The notes under the pieces: generated by a model
Database searches by the model: none
The model's input: the letters and a program-made list of their open reading frames with translations, nothing else
Told to the model about the DNA's origin: nothing
Translations under genes and position numbers: made by a program
In this document: piece after piece, positions 8,781-17,363 of the stretch
Layout: each line of letters starts with the position of its first letter
Position numbering within the stretch: the first letter of the stretch is position 1
NCBI GenBank assembly: GCA_022773025.1
Contig: JALEZF010000058.1
Location: forward strand, 1 to 64,000
Length of the DNA stretch: 64,000 nt
From: Clostridium sp.
Lineage (GTDB): Bacteria > Bacillota > Clostridia > Clostridiales > Clostridiaceae
Direction: 5' to 3'

Positions 8781-9917
8781 ATGGCATATTTAATATCAGA
8801 AGAAGCTAAGGATTTACTAGAGGACGTAAAATCATTTTGTGAAAATGAGGTTAAGGAACAATGTAAGGAATATGATGTATCTGGAGAATGGCCAAAGGAG
8901 ATTTATGATAAAGCAATAGAAATGCAGCTTCATTCACTTGAAGTTCCAGAAGAATATGGCGGTCCAGGACTTGATAGAGTAAGCGTTGCAGCATTAATAG
9001 AACAAATGGCTATTGCTGATGCAGGTTTTGCAACTACAATTTCAGCTAGTGGACTTGGTATGAAACCAGTTTTAATTGCTGGTTCAGAGGAACTAAAAAA
9101 GAGAGCTTGCAGTTTGATAGTTGATGGAGGCTTTGGAGCCTTCTGCCTTACAGAACCTATGGCAGGGTCAGATGCCAGTGCAGGAAAGACAACAGCAGTA
9201 AGAGATGGGGACAGTTATATACTAAATGGAAGAAAGTGTTTCATAACAAATGGAGCTGTTGCATCATTTTACTGTGTAACTGCAATGACAGACAAATCTC
9301 AAGGAACAAAAGGTATATCAATGTTCTTTGTAGAGGCAGGAACACCTGGATTAAGCACTGGAAACCATGAAAACAAGATGGGTATAAGAACTTCAAATAC
9401 TTGTGATGTAGTCTTTGAAGACTGTAGAATACCAGCATCAAATCTTATAGGACAAGAAGGAAAAGGCTTTAAGATTGCTATGCAAACTTTAGATCAAGCT
9501 AGAACTTGGATGGGATGTGTAGCTACAGGAATTGCTCAAAGAGGAATAGATGAAGCAATTGCCTATGGAAAAGAAAGAATTCAGTTTGGAAAGCCAATAA
9601 TAAAAAATCAAGCTCTTCAATTTAAGATAGCAGATATGGAAATAAAGACAGAAACAGCTCGTCAAATGGTTGCTCATGCCTTAACAAAAATGGATATGGG
9701 GCTTCCTTATGCAAAGGAATCAGCTATTGCAAAATGTTATGCCAGTGATATAGCTATGGAAGTTGCATCAGAAGCTATTCAAATGTTTGGAGGATATGGT
9801 TATAGCAGAGAATATCCTGTAGAAAAGCTTCTTAGAGATGCAAAGATATTCCAAATATTTGAGGGAACTAATGAAATTCAAAGAATTGTCATTGCAAACA
9901 ATGTAATAGGCAGATAA
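8781..9917 (+). CDS. Acyl-CoA dehydrogenase (short-chain, Bcd-like)
   Basis: About 378 residues from ATG 8781, which follows AGGGGG at good spacing; the TTG two codons upstream is less likely. All acyl-CoA dehydrogenase domains are present: the N-terminal helical domain, FCLTEPMAGSDAS with the TNG...ASFYCVTAMTD beta domain, and the C-terminal helices with QARTWMGCVATGIAQRG, QMFGGYGYSREYPVEK and IFEGTNEIQRIVIAN, whose Glu is the usual catalytic base. It oxidises short acyl-CoA, or reduces crotonyl-CoA to butyryl-CoA, with Etf as partner. Its position inside the lactate operon, 17 bases before etfB, suggests that both dehydrogenases share one Etf. Substrate chain length is inferred only from context. 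Confidence 0.93.
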   Translation: MAYLISEEAKDLLEDVKSFCENEVKEQCKEYDVSGEWPKEIYDKAIEMQLHSLEVPEEYGGPGLDRVSVAALIEQMAIADAGFATTISASGLGMKPVLIAGSEELKKRACSLIVDGGFGAFCLTEPMAGSDASAGKTTAVRDGDSYILNGRKCFITNGAVASFYCVTAMTDKSQGTKGISMFFVEAGTPGLSTGNHENKMGIRTSNTCDVVFEDCRIPASNLIGQEGKGFKIAMQTLDQARTWMGCVATGIAQRGIDEAIAYGKERIQFGKPIIKNQALQFKIADMEIKTETARQMVAHALTKMDMGLPYAKESAIAKCYASDIAMEVASEAIQMFGGYGYSREYPVEKLLRDAKIFQIFEGTNEIQRIVIANNVIGR

Positions 9918-9934
9918 TTGAAGGGAGAATAGCT

Positions 9935-10729
9935 ATGGAGATTTTAGTTTGTATAAAACAGGTGCCAGATGATTCTGTTGAAATTAAATTAAATAGAGAC
10001 ACAAATAAACCGGCTATAGAAAATGTAACACCTGTGGTAAATGCATTTGATACTTATGCCCTAGAGATGGCAACAAGATTCAAAGAAGCTAATGGCGGTG
10101 AAATAACCGTAATTAGTATAGGGCCAGAAAAAGCAAAGGATAGTTTAAAAAATTGTCTTGCTGTAGGTGCAAATAAAGCATTTTTAGTTAATGATACTGA
10201 ACTACCTGAATTAGATACCTTAAGTACCAGCTATGTTATAGAAAAAGCCATAAAGAAAATAGAAGATATAAATGGAAAGAAATTTGATGTTATATTTTGT
10301 GGTAAAGAAACTACAGACTATACATCTGCACAGGTTGGAGCGGAGCTTTCAGAACTATTAAACGTGGGATTAATTACAAATATAATTGAAATAAGCACAT
10401 CAGATTTGGGAATAAAAGCAAAGCAAGAGACAGAAGAAGGGTACAATTTGTTAGAAACAGCAGTTCCTTGCGTTGTCACAGTTACAAAGCCAAATTATGA
10501 TCCAAGATATCCAACTATAAAGAGCAAGATGGCAGCTAGAAAAACTCCTATAACAGTACTTTCATTATCAGAATTAAGTTTAGATGATTTAAGATTGAAT
10601 AGCTATGTAAAAGTAGTAAAAGAGTATGAACCTTCAAAGAGAGAAGCTGGAATAAAGATAAAGGAAGAGACTTGCGCTGATTCTGCACTTAAAGCTATTG
10701 CTATGATGGCAGAAGCAAAAGTAATTTAA
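9935..10729 (+). CDS. etfB: Electron transfer flavoprotein beta subunit
   Basis: A 264-residue EtfB of normal length (MEILVCIKQVPDDSVEIKL at the N-terminus; AFDTYALEMATRFKE; the nucleotide-binding FCGKETTDYTSAQVGAELSELL; PNYDPRYPTIKSKMAARK). EtfB binds AMP or, in bifurcating forms, a second FAD, and forms a heterodimer with EtfA in the cytosol. It moves electrons from or to the two dehydrogenases encoded just upstream. The gene starts 17 bases after the acyl-CoA dehydrogenase stop, with AAGGGAGA as ribosome site, and is 11 bases ahead of etfA. The bifurcating type is suggested by the clostridial lactate context, not proven. Confidence 0.93.
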   Translation: MEILVCIKQVPDDSVEIKLNRDTNKPAIENVTPVVNAFDTYALEMATRFKEANGGEITVISIGPEKAKDSLKNCLAVGANKAFLVNDTELPELDTLSTSYVIEKAIKKIEDINGKKFDVIFCGKETTDYTSAQVGAELSELLNVGLITNIIEISTSDLGIKAKQETEEGYNLLETAVPCVVTVTKPNYDPRYPTIKSKMAARKTPITVLSLSELSLDDLRLNSYVKVVKEYEPSKREAGIKIKEETCADSALKAIAMMAEAKVI

Positions 10730-10740
10730 GGAGGGCCCTC

Positions 10741-11742
10741 ATGGACAAAAATATAGATTACAAAAATATAATGGTATACGTAGAAATATCAGATGAAAAA
10801 CCAGTTAATGTGGGACTAGAAATGATGACACCTGCTAGAAAAATCGCAGATGTAAAAGGTGGAAAAGTCATCGCCCTTATTATAGATAAAGATGGCAAAG
10901 GTGCTGCAGAGATAGTGTCAGAAAGTGGAGCAGATGAGGTTATATTGGTAGAAACTCCAAATTACAATGGAGATATCTACACGGAGATTATAGAAAATAT
11001 AACTTCAAAATATCAACCTTCAATCTTTATGATAGGCGGAAGCCAATATGGAAAAGAAATAGCTCCACGTTTAGCAGCAAGACTTAATGCAGCATGTGTA
11101 ACTGATGCTATAGGTGTTTCTATAGAAGATAATGAAAAAATAATTTGGACAACTCCTATGTATGGAGGAACTATTTTAAATGATGTTACAGTAGAAGAAG
11201 ATAAGCCACAAATTATAACTATACGTTCAGGCGCGTTCAAAAAGCCTTTAAAAGGTGAAAGAGTTAAAGGAAATGTATCAATTGAAAAACCTCTATATAA
11301 TGAAACTTCAGTAAAGGCAAAGATAATTGATACTGTAAAAGAAATTTCAGAGACAATAAATCTTGAAGAAGCAGAGGTAATAGTTTCTGGAGGACGTGGA
11401 ATGGGCACCAAAGAAAATTTTTCTTTGATTGAAGAAATGGCTCAGCTTCTTGGTGGAGTTGTTGGAGCAACTAGACCTGCTATAGAAGCACAATGGGTAT
11501 CCCGTGCTCATCAAGTTGGACAATCAGGGAAAATAGTGTCACCAAAGCTTTATATAGCCTGCGGTATATCCGGAGCAACTCAGCACGTGTCAGGAATGGT
11601 TGGATCTGACTATATAGTAGCTATAAACAAGGATGAAGATGCACCAATATTTGAAGTTGCTAATGTAGCTATTGTTGGGAATGTACTAGAGGTACTTCCT
11701 GTAATGATAGAAGAGATTAAAAAGATTAAAGCCTCCAATTAA
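10741..11742 (+). CDS. etfA: Electron transfer flavoprotein alpha subunit
   Basis: A 333-residue EtfA. The N-terminal domain I is followed by the conserved FAD domain: VSGGRGMG, GATRPAIEAQWVSRAHQVGQ, then KLYIACGISGATQHVSGM and AINKDEDAPIFEVA. There is no N-terminal ferredoxin-like extension with a CxxCxxC cluster motif, unlike some lactate- or caffeyl-CoA-linked EtfA proteins. The ATG overlaps the ribosome site AAGGAGGGCC just after etfB. Last gene of the lactate operon; a very strong terminator follows 25 bases after the stop. Confidence 0.93.
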   Translation: MDKNIDYKNIMVYVEISDEKPVNVGLEMMTPARKIADVKGGKVIALIIDKDGKGAAEIVSESGADEVILVETPNYNGDIYTEIIENITSKYQPSIFMIGGSQYGKEIAPRLAARLNAACVTDAIGVSIEDNEKIIWTTPMYGGTILNDVTVEEDKPQIITIRSGAFKKPLKGERVKGNVSIEKPLYNETSVKAKIIDTVKEISETINLEEAEVIVSGGRGMGTKENFSLIEEMAQLLGGVVGATRPAIEAQWVSRAHQVGQSGKIVSPKLYIACGISGATQHVSGMVGSDYIVAINKDEDAPIFEVANVAIVGNVLEVLPVMIEEIKKIKASN

Positions 11743-11767
11743 ATTATAAATTAAGTTAAGACAAAGA

Positions 11768-11816
11768 CAGGCCCCCTAAAGTGATTTCTTCATTTTAGGG
11801 GGCCTGCTTTTTTTTG
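11768..11816 (+). terminator. Terminator of the lactate operon
   Basis: A perfect 13-base GC-rich stem (CAGGCCCCCTAAA / TTTAGGGGGCCTG), 13-base loop and a run of nine T. The strongest terminator in the window. It abuts the 3' end of the convergent CPBP gene. Confidence 0.92.
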
Positions 11817-12818
11817 CTATTGTCCAACAGAAACATCCTTTTTAAACACGCTTGCTAGTAGAAATGGACCAAAGATAATGAAATCACTAATGATTTTTAT
11901 TATAAGGTCCTCTGTAGTATATACAGCAGAACTAGCAAGGAGGTCAGTTGAGGATAAGAATAAGAGGGAGACACAGTTATTTACTAAATGAATCAGTATA
12001 GGTGCAAAGAGATTTTCAGTTTTCATGTAGACATAGGCAAAGAATATACCAAAAGCTATGCAGGAGCTTACATGACCAATTACGCAATGAATAGGTGTTT
12101 CTGGGCTATATAGAGTGAAGCATAGAGGAGCATGCCATATTCCCCAGATAGCACCTAAAATAATTACACCAGCCCTTTTCCCGTAAAGGAATTGCATTCT
12201 TGGCTGCATGAAATATCTCCATCCAAATTCTTCACCAAAGAATAATATAAAGCCCAAGAGAAAATTTGAAATTAGTACTCCAGCTAGCCTTACAAAACTT
12301 ATTGTCTCAGGAAGAGGCTCCGGATGAATCAAATATGATAAAACAATTGGTAAGGATTTTAAAACTAAAAAAACTAAAAGAAGCAAAAGTACTTTCTTTA
12401 TATTTTTAGTAAATTTTAAATTCAATTCATTAAAGGAATCACCATATATAAGAACATCAAATACGAGGCAAATAGAGGCGATACCTTGGATTGATGTTAA
12501 AATAGTAGTGGTAATAGACGGAGATATGAAAGTACCAATGACTATGACTAAAATTTGCATTAAGGTAGCTGTCATAAAAATTTTAAAGAAAAACTCCACC
12601 TCTTTATTAAAAGATAACCCTTGAACCTTTTTTAAAGTTAGTATAGCGGCAAAGGATGGAATTGACATGAAGACTCCTGCAAAATTGCTAGGAGTATATA
12701 ATCCATCTAAATTATTACGTGATATGAACAATAATAGTGCAAATATAATGATTATACCAAAATTAATAGATAGGAAATATTTAAGTTCTTTTTTTACTTG
12801 AGATATGGCACTATTCAT
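11817..12818 (-). CDS. CPBP family intramembrane endopeptidase
   Basis: A 333-residue polytopic membrane protein with about eight hydrophobic segments. The CPBP motifs are FGEEFGWRYFMQP (EExxxR, about residue 210), GAIWGIWHAPL (metal/catalytic His, about 235) and a late HLVNN (about 285). The EEFGWRG-like motif 1 places it closer to the Rce1/YdiL-like CPBP proteins. The ATG has AAAGGAGTTTT upstream on the minus strand. It is a single gene facing the lactate operon. Substrate unknown; such proteins are often linked with peptide export or immunity, but no peptide gene is visible beside it. Confidence 0.85.
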   Translation of the reverse strand: MNSAISQVKKELKYFLSINFGIIIIFALLLFISRNNLDGLYTPSNFAGVFMSIPSFAAILTLKKVQGLSFNKEVEFFFKIFMTATLMQILVIVIGTFISPSITTTILTSIQGIASICLVFDVLIYGDSFNELNLKFTKNIKKVLLLLLVFLVLKSLPIVLSYLIHPEPLPETISFVRLAGVLISNFLLGFILFFGEEFGWRYFMQPRMQFLYGKRAGVIILGAIWGIWHAPLCFTLYSPETPIHCVIGHVSSCIAFGIFFAYVYMKTENLFAPILIHLVNNCVSLLFLSSTDLLASSAVYTTEDLIIKIISDFIIFGPFLLASVFKKDVSVGQ

Positions 12819-13040
12819 TTATAAAACTCCTTTCAAAGGTATTTATAAATATTATAACATCTGTAATAAAAAGAAACAATTCACATTAGAAACCCTATGG
12901 TAAAACTTACACATTAAACATAGAATTAAAATCTATATAATTGTATCTTAGTTGAATAAATGGAATGCTTAAGGGTGGCGGGGGTTATGTATCCTACATA
13001 ATTTATAATAGAATGAATCATCATTAAGGAGGTTTAGGAT

Positions 13041-14054
13041 ATGAGCCCATGCAATGTACTATATAACGTGAATGAAATTACAGTTCAGGATGGACTTCAA
13101 AGACTTTATATAAAATTTTCTCATTGCTTAAATGAATATCTAAAGAGAAAATATCCTAGATATTATATTTTTCAACTTACAACAGGAGAATTTCAAGGAA
13201 ATGTATGTAGAATATATTGAATTAATGAAGCATCTATTTTAATAGAAAAGAGAGAGGAGGAAAAGCAATATCTGATATAGATATATCCAATCAATTTGTT
13301 TCTAAAATTGATTTCTTTTGCAAGAATAACAATGAGTTAGTTCTTAAAAGAATAAATGAATTAACTATTCCTAAGGGATATACAGTTACTAAAATCAATA
13401 AGGTTGGTACTTTAGCTGAGCTTGAAAAGATAATAAAAGATTTTGAATATACTTCAGTAAATCCTCTTATGAATCCTATTATAGCCTTTAGTCAGACTTT
13501 AATAAATACGTACCCATATGCTTCAATGGAAGTCAGTATAAAATATAGCAAGACTTTAGAAGAAGAGGTTGCATATTCTTTTAGCGAAAGTCTATTAGTA
13601 GGAACGACAGCAAAAGTTGCGGCAAAGAGACCAATATCAATGGAGATAGGGGTAAATACGGAATTTAAATTTGAAGCGGACCAATCACTTCCTAAATGAG
13701 AGAGCAGAACATGGGAAGCATCTAATGCGGTTAGTGTAGAACCAGGACATTCAAGTAATATACAGATTGCTATAAATAATGCAACTTATAACATCGCCTT
13801 TTACGGCTAAGCTTGTAATAGGGCCTAAAACTATCATTGGATTTCAAGTTGAAACATCTACTTGTCCAGCAAGTATAGGAATGCCAATAATTATTTTTAC
13901 AGATCAAGAGAGATTAAATCAACTTGCAATAATCATTCATGGAATGTTTAATGGTACAGCAGGAATTGATGCTATAACAAAAATTACTCCTAGTGCTAAA
14001 TTTGGAACAGCAAATAAATGCTCATCATGCTGTTGCTGTAAGTGCGAGAATTAA
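13041..14054 (+). pseudogene. Degraded ETX/MTX2 (aerolysin-like) pore-forming toxin gene
   Basis: AGGAGG precedes ATG 13041, but this frame stops at 13218-13220. A second frame carries the coding sense from about 13260 to 13790 and contains a TGA at 13697-13699 inside otherwise continuous homology. A third section from about 13790 to 14054 is again in the first frame. Joined up, the product has the ETX/MTX2 pattern: ASMEVSIKYSKTLEEE, the Ser/Thr-rich YSFSESLLVGTTAKVAAKRP stretch of the membrane-insertion region, ESRTWEASNAVSVEPGHSS, NATYNI(A)PFTAKLVIG. At least two frameshifts and a nonsense codon make it a pseudogene. Its C-terminus is unusually Cys-rich (CSSCCCCKC). The intact protein would have been about 330 residues; no leader peptide is obvious. 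Confidence 0.65.
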
Positions 14055-14086
14055 TTGAGAGCTTTAAATTATAGAATATTTTAAAT

Positions 14087-14196
14087 TAATAAAAGAGCTG
14101 ATTTCATAATATTCTCCTTTATAAGGCAGACAGTTTCAATGATAAAAACTGTTTGCTTAAAAGGAGTATATCATTGTTATCAGCTCTTTTTTATTA
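14087..14196. terminator. Long imperfect hairpin, probably a bidirectional terminator
   Basis: About 110 bases fold on themselves: TTAATAAAAGAGCTGAT pairs with ATCAGCTCTTTTTTATTAA at the ends, CTCCTTT with AAAGGAG further in, and AAGGCAGACAGTTT with AAACTGTTTGCTT near the apex. A- and T-runs at the ends suit termination from both sides, between the toxin remnant and the DUF47 gene, whose stop codon lies inside the right arm. The length is well beyond a normal terminator. Confidence 0.6.
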
Positions 14197-14817
14197 AGAA
14201 TTTTTCATTATTACACTTTCAACGACGTTTGCAGCATCTTCGCAAGCATCGCAACACTTTTCGAAGTACTCAAAAGTATCTTTCCAAGACATTAGTTCAA
14301 CTGGATCTTTAGAGGTGGTATATAGCTTTCGTATACTCATGGTATAAAGCTTATCTCCTTCTTCCTCAAGTCCATTCAAATTTATTATAAGTTCATGAAT
14401 GTCACGAGATTTTTTGAAGTTATGGAATTCAGCCATAAGTTTCTTTAATTCATCACAGCTTTTTATTATTACTTCACAGAAGTCTAAAGCTTCTTTTTTC
14501 ATAAAAGTTATGTTGAATATATGCATTCTTACTAATATATCTTCTATAGCATCAGTGACATTATCTATTTCGTGAGCTAACTCTATTATATCTCCTCTAT
14601 CTATAGGGGTGATAAATTCTTTCGCCAATTTATTCATCATATCATGTTTTTTAAGGTCAGCAGTATGTTCGATTGTATGCATTTCTTTTATTTTTGTATC
14701 TAAGGTAGAGCTATCAAAGTTTAAAAGCGTTTCGTTAAGAAGCGAAGCAGCACTACAAGAATAGTCTACTAACTCAGCTAGCATCTTAAAATAATCATTT
14801 TCTTTTTTAATTCCCAT
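14194..14817 (-). CDS. DUF47 (PhoU-like) phosphate transport accessory protein
   Basis: A 207-residue all-helical protein of the DUF47/PhoU_div family (KMLAELVDYSCSAASLLNETL at the N-terminus; MHTIEHTADLKKHDMMNKLAKEFITPIDRGDIIELAHEIDNVTDAIED is the conserved core, in which E/D-rich EHxAD and EIDxVTDxxED motifs bind metal in PhoU-like folds). Such proteins are encoded next to Pit-type phosphate transporters and modulate them. Here it lies downstream of pit on the same strand with a gap of about 100 bases that contains a 30-base duplicated sequence. Ribosome site AAAGGGG stands before the ATG. Confidence 0.9.
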   Translation of the reverse strand: MGIKKENDYFKMLAELVDYSCSAASLLNETLLNFDSSTLDTKIKEMHTIEHTADLKKHDMMNKLAKEFITPIDRGDIIELAHEIDNVTDAIEDILVRMHIFNITFMKKEALDFCEVIIKSCDELKKLMAEFHNFKKSRDIHELIINLNGLEEEGDKLYTMSIRKLYTTSKDPVELMSWKDTFEYFEKCCDACEDAANVVESVIMKNS

Positions 14818-14837
14818 TATTAATACCCCTTTCAGTG

Positions 14838-14931
14838 GTGCAAAATTTTATATTAATTAAAATATCCCTACATATTCACAAGCACATTGTATAAAATAAA
14901 CGTGCAAAATTTTATATTAATTAAAATATCC
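14838..14931. repeat. Direct repeat pair duplicating the 3' end of pit
   Basis: An identical 30-base sequence occurs at 14838-14867 and 14902-14931 (begins GTGCAAAATTTTATATTAA). The right copy contains the last codons and stop of pit (minus strand). The period is 64 bases. It looks like a short duplication at a gene end. Confidence 0.8.
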
Positions 14932-15973
14932 AGATGAAAATTTTAGCCATTAAATAGCCTATAATACCACAACCAGGAAAGGTAAGAAGCCATGTCCAAA
15001 CCATTTCTTTTACAACACCCCAGTTTACAGAACTTAAACGCTTAGCTGCACCTACACCCATTATTGCAGTGGTTTTTGTGTGAGTAGTGCTCACTGGTAT
15101 TCCAGTAACAGAAGATACAAGAAGGCAACCAGCGGCAGCTAAATCTGCAGAAAAACCTTGATATTTTTCAAGCTTAACCATGTCCATACCTACAGCTTTA
15201 ATGATTTTATACCCGCCTATAGATGTACCTAGTGCCATAACTAAAGATGTAAGTACCATAAGCCACAAAGGAATTACAAAATTATTTACAGTTCCTGTAC
15301 CATTAGCTAGAAAAACTCCTAACATAAAAACTCCCATGAACTTTTGACCATCTTGAGCTCCGTGCATAAAAGCCATAGAAGCACCTGCACAAATTTGAGC
15401 TCCTTGAAAAAAGTCAGAGGTTTTTCTCCTATCAGCTCTTTTGAAGATAAGCTCAACAAGTTTTACAGTAATCCAACCCATTCCGAACCCTAGGCCTGTG
15501 GATAAAAGAAGGCCATAAATTACTTTAATCCATTCACTGCCGTTGATACCAGCAAGGCCACCTTGAAGTGCGATAGCAGCACCAGAGATACCAGCTATAA
15601 GAGCATGGCTTTCACTAGTTGGTATACCAAAATACCAAGCAGCTGTTGCCCAAGCAACTATGGCAAATAATGCGGCACATAAAGCTATTAAAGCATCATG
15701 AGGATCCCCTTGAAAATCAACCATATTATAAATAGTTTCAGCAACATTTGCATTTATCATTGTCATTACAAATACCCCAAGAAAGTTAAATAATGCTGCC
15801 ATAAGAATAGCTGCACGGGGACTGATGGAGCGAGTAGATACGCAAGTGGCAATAGCATTAGGAGCGTCTGTCCATCCATTTACCAGAATTACTCCTAAAG
15901 TCAATACCACTGTTATAAGAAGTGGAATGTTTGTCACAAGTTGGTTTAAAAAATCTAAAAACGAAATAGTCAT
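14921..15973 (-). CDS. pit: Inorganic phosphate transporter, PiT family
   Basis: About 350 residues from ATG 15973, chosen because GGAGGTAATAAATTC precedes it; an in-frame upstream ATG at 16033 would add 20 residues but lacks a ribosome site. Ten or so hydrophobic segments and the duplicated PiT signature are present: GWTDAPNAIATCVSTRSISPRAA in the N-terminal half and GASMAFMHGAQDGQKFMGV plus SSVTGIPVSTTHTKTTAIMG in the second. It takes up phosphate with H+ or Na+ across the cytoplasmic membrane. The DUF47 accessory gene follows, probably on the same mRNA. The gap to degV (15974-16272) contains the divergent promoter region and nothing else recognised. Confidence 0.92.
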   Translation of the reverse strand: MTISFLDFLNQLVTNIPLLITVVLTLGVILVNGWTDAPNAIATCVSTRSISPRAAILMAALFNFLGVFVMTMINANVAETIYNMVDFQGDPHDALIALCAALFAIVAWATAAWYFGIPTSESHALIAGISGAAIALQGGLAGINGSEWIKVIYGLLLSTGLGFGMGWITVKLVELIFKRADRRKTSDFFQGAQICAGASMAFMHGAQDGQKFMGVFMLGVFLANGTGTVNNFVIPLWLMVLTSLVMALGTSIGGYKIIKAVGMDMVKLEKYQGFSADLAAAGCLLVSSVTGIPVSTTHTKTTAIMGVGAAKRLSSVNWGVVKEMVWTWLLTFPGCGIIGYLMAKIFIWIF

Positions 15974-16174
15974 GAATTTATTACCTCCAAAATCAGGATA
16001 ATACCTGTTAAGAAAAATTAACATTATGCACAATCAAGCATATTATTGCATTAATTACTTAATATAACAATGGGTTTTTGTGTTAAATTTTCTTAACATA
16101 AACTAAAAATTAAGATTTATATGAATTCATAAAAAAATAACTCTATTTTAGTTTTTACTTTGCTAATATAATTA

Positions 16175-16203
16175 TTGACTTTATAAAGGCAACATGATAA
16201 TCT
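16175..16203 (+). promoter_or_regulatory. Promoter of the first degV copy
   Basis: TTGACT, 17 bases, TAATCT. The identical boxes with the same spacing stand before the second copy (17266-17294), which supports the call. Confidence 0.6.
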
Positions 16204-16237
16204 AAAGCATATAGTATTGAAAACTAGATGATTTAGG
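16202..16237 (+). promoter_or_regulatory. Palindromic element before degV copy 1
   Basis: An interrupted palindrome CTAAAGCATATAG - 9 bases - CTAGATGATTTAG, overlapping the -10 box. It is part of a 45-base block (16196-16240) that recurs at 17287-17331 with two differences. It may be a repressor site or a 5' mRNA hairpin. Confidence 0.6.
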
Positions 16238-16272
16238 CTAAAGAACGAAAGAAAAATGAAGGAGTATCAACT

Positions 16273-17124
16273 ATGGTAAAAATTATATCAGATTCATCAT
16301 CACTTTATTCAGCTCAGGAAGCAAAGGCTAACAATCTGGAGGTTACACCTCTTTCTGTTACTATTAACAATGTGACATACAGAGAATATGAAGAGATTCA
16401 AACAGAAGAATTTATAGATATAATTAATGAGGGACATATACCTGTTTCTTCACAGCCATCTATTGGAGAAGTTATAGATTTATATGACAAGTATCCTAAT
16501 GATGACATAATAAATATATGCATGGCAGACGGTCTTTCAGGTACCTATACATCAGCATGCACAGCCAAAGGACTAGCTAATAATAGTGATAGAATTCATG
16601 TAGTAAATTCTAAAACCATGTGTGGTCCGGAAAAATATTTAGTTGATGTAGCCGTTAAACTTGCTGAAATGGACAAAACTAAGGATGAAATTTTAAAGGA
16701 CATTAATGAACTTATAGATACATCTCAGTCCTACCTTATACCAAATGATTTTGAGTATTTAGTTAGAGGTGGAAGATTATCTCCTTTAGTTGGGCGTATA
16801 AGTACATTAATAAGTTTGGTACCAGTTATGACACTTTCAGAAGACAGATTAAAAATAGTTAAATTTACAGCTAAAAGAACATTTAATAAAGCGGTTTTAA
16901 AGATATGTGAAGTTTTTCTTAAAGAAGGTGTGGACAAGAATTATAAAATATATATTTCCCATGCTTGCAGAGAGGATTTAGCTGATGCTGCAAAAAAGGT
17001 TATTGAAAATAATATAGAAAATGCAGATATAGAAATTAAAAAATTAGGACCAGCTTTTACAACCCAAGGTGGACCAGGATGTGTAGCAATTCAGATGATA
17101 AAAAAACACCCTGTTCTAGATTAA
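16273..17124 (+). CDS. DegV/FakB family fatty-acid-binding protein (copy 1)
   Basis: A 283-residue DegV protein of normal length. Visible family motifs: the N-terminal IISDSSSLYS, QPSIGEVIDLY, the lipid-site ADGLSGTYTSACTAK, RGGRLSP and the C-terminal THQ-like region GPAFTTQGGPGCVAIQ. DegV/FakB proteins hold a fatty acid in a buried pocket and present it to the FakA kinase to give acyl-phosphate for phospholipid synthesis. No FakA is nearby. A close paralogue of the same length lies directly downstream at 17364, with a copied promoter, so this is a tandem duplication. GAAGGAG precedes the ATG. Confidence 0.92.
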   Translation: MVKIISDSSSLYSAQEAKANNLEVTPLSVTINNVTYREYEEIQTEEFIDIINEGHIPVSSQPSIGEVIDLYDKYPNDDIINICMADGLSGTYTSACTAKGLANNSDRIHVVNSKTMCGPEKYLVDVAVKLAEMDKTKDEILKDINELIDTSQSYLIPNDFEYLVRGGRLSPLVGRISTLISLVPVMTLSEDRLKIVKFTAKRTFNKAVLKICEVFLKEGVDKNYKIYISHACREDLADAAKKVIENNIENADIEIKKLGPAFTTQGGPGCVAIQMIKKHPVLD

Positions 17125-17204
17125 ATCAGAAATGACGAAAAAAGATTATAGAATATAAGAATTAAAAAGCTCACTATTAAAACCATGAGCTTTTACAGAA
17201 TTAT

Positions 17205-17252
17205 AACATCAAAAACTTTTATTTTAGTGAAGATTTTGATGTTATTTTATTT
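17205..17252 (+). terminator. Terminator after degV copy 1
   Basis: AACATCAAAA / TTTTGATGTT stem followed by ATTTTATTTT. A further short dyad AAAAGCTCA / TGAGCTTTT lies just upstream at 17165-17194. Together they separate the two degV transcription units. Confidence 0.6.
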
Positions 17253-17265
17253 TCTCTTATGGATA

Positions 17266-17294
17266 TTGACTTTGTATATTTAGCATGATAATCT
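17266..17294 (+). promoter_or_regulatory. Promoter of the second degV copy
   Basis: TTGACT, 17 bases, TAATCT, the same boxes as at 16175-16203. Confidence 0.6.
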
Positions 17295-17328
17295 AAAACA
17301 TATAGTATTAAAAACTAGATGATTTAGG
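17293..17328 (+). promoter_or_regulatory. Palindromic element before degV copy 2
   Basis: CTAAAACATATAG - 9 bases - CTAGATGATTTAG, again overlapping the -10 box. The single-base differences from copy 1 lie in one arm and in the loop, so the dyad is retained. Confidence 0.6.
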
Positions 17329-17363
17329 CTATAAAACAAATATAAAATGGAGGCAGAATAATT

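Noticed and set aside
13697..13699. In-frame TGA in the toxin-like gene as selenocysteine
   Set aside because: The gene also has frameshifts, and the site is within a region that is not a redox motif.
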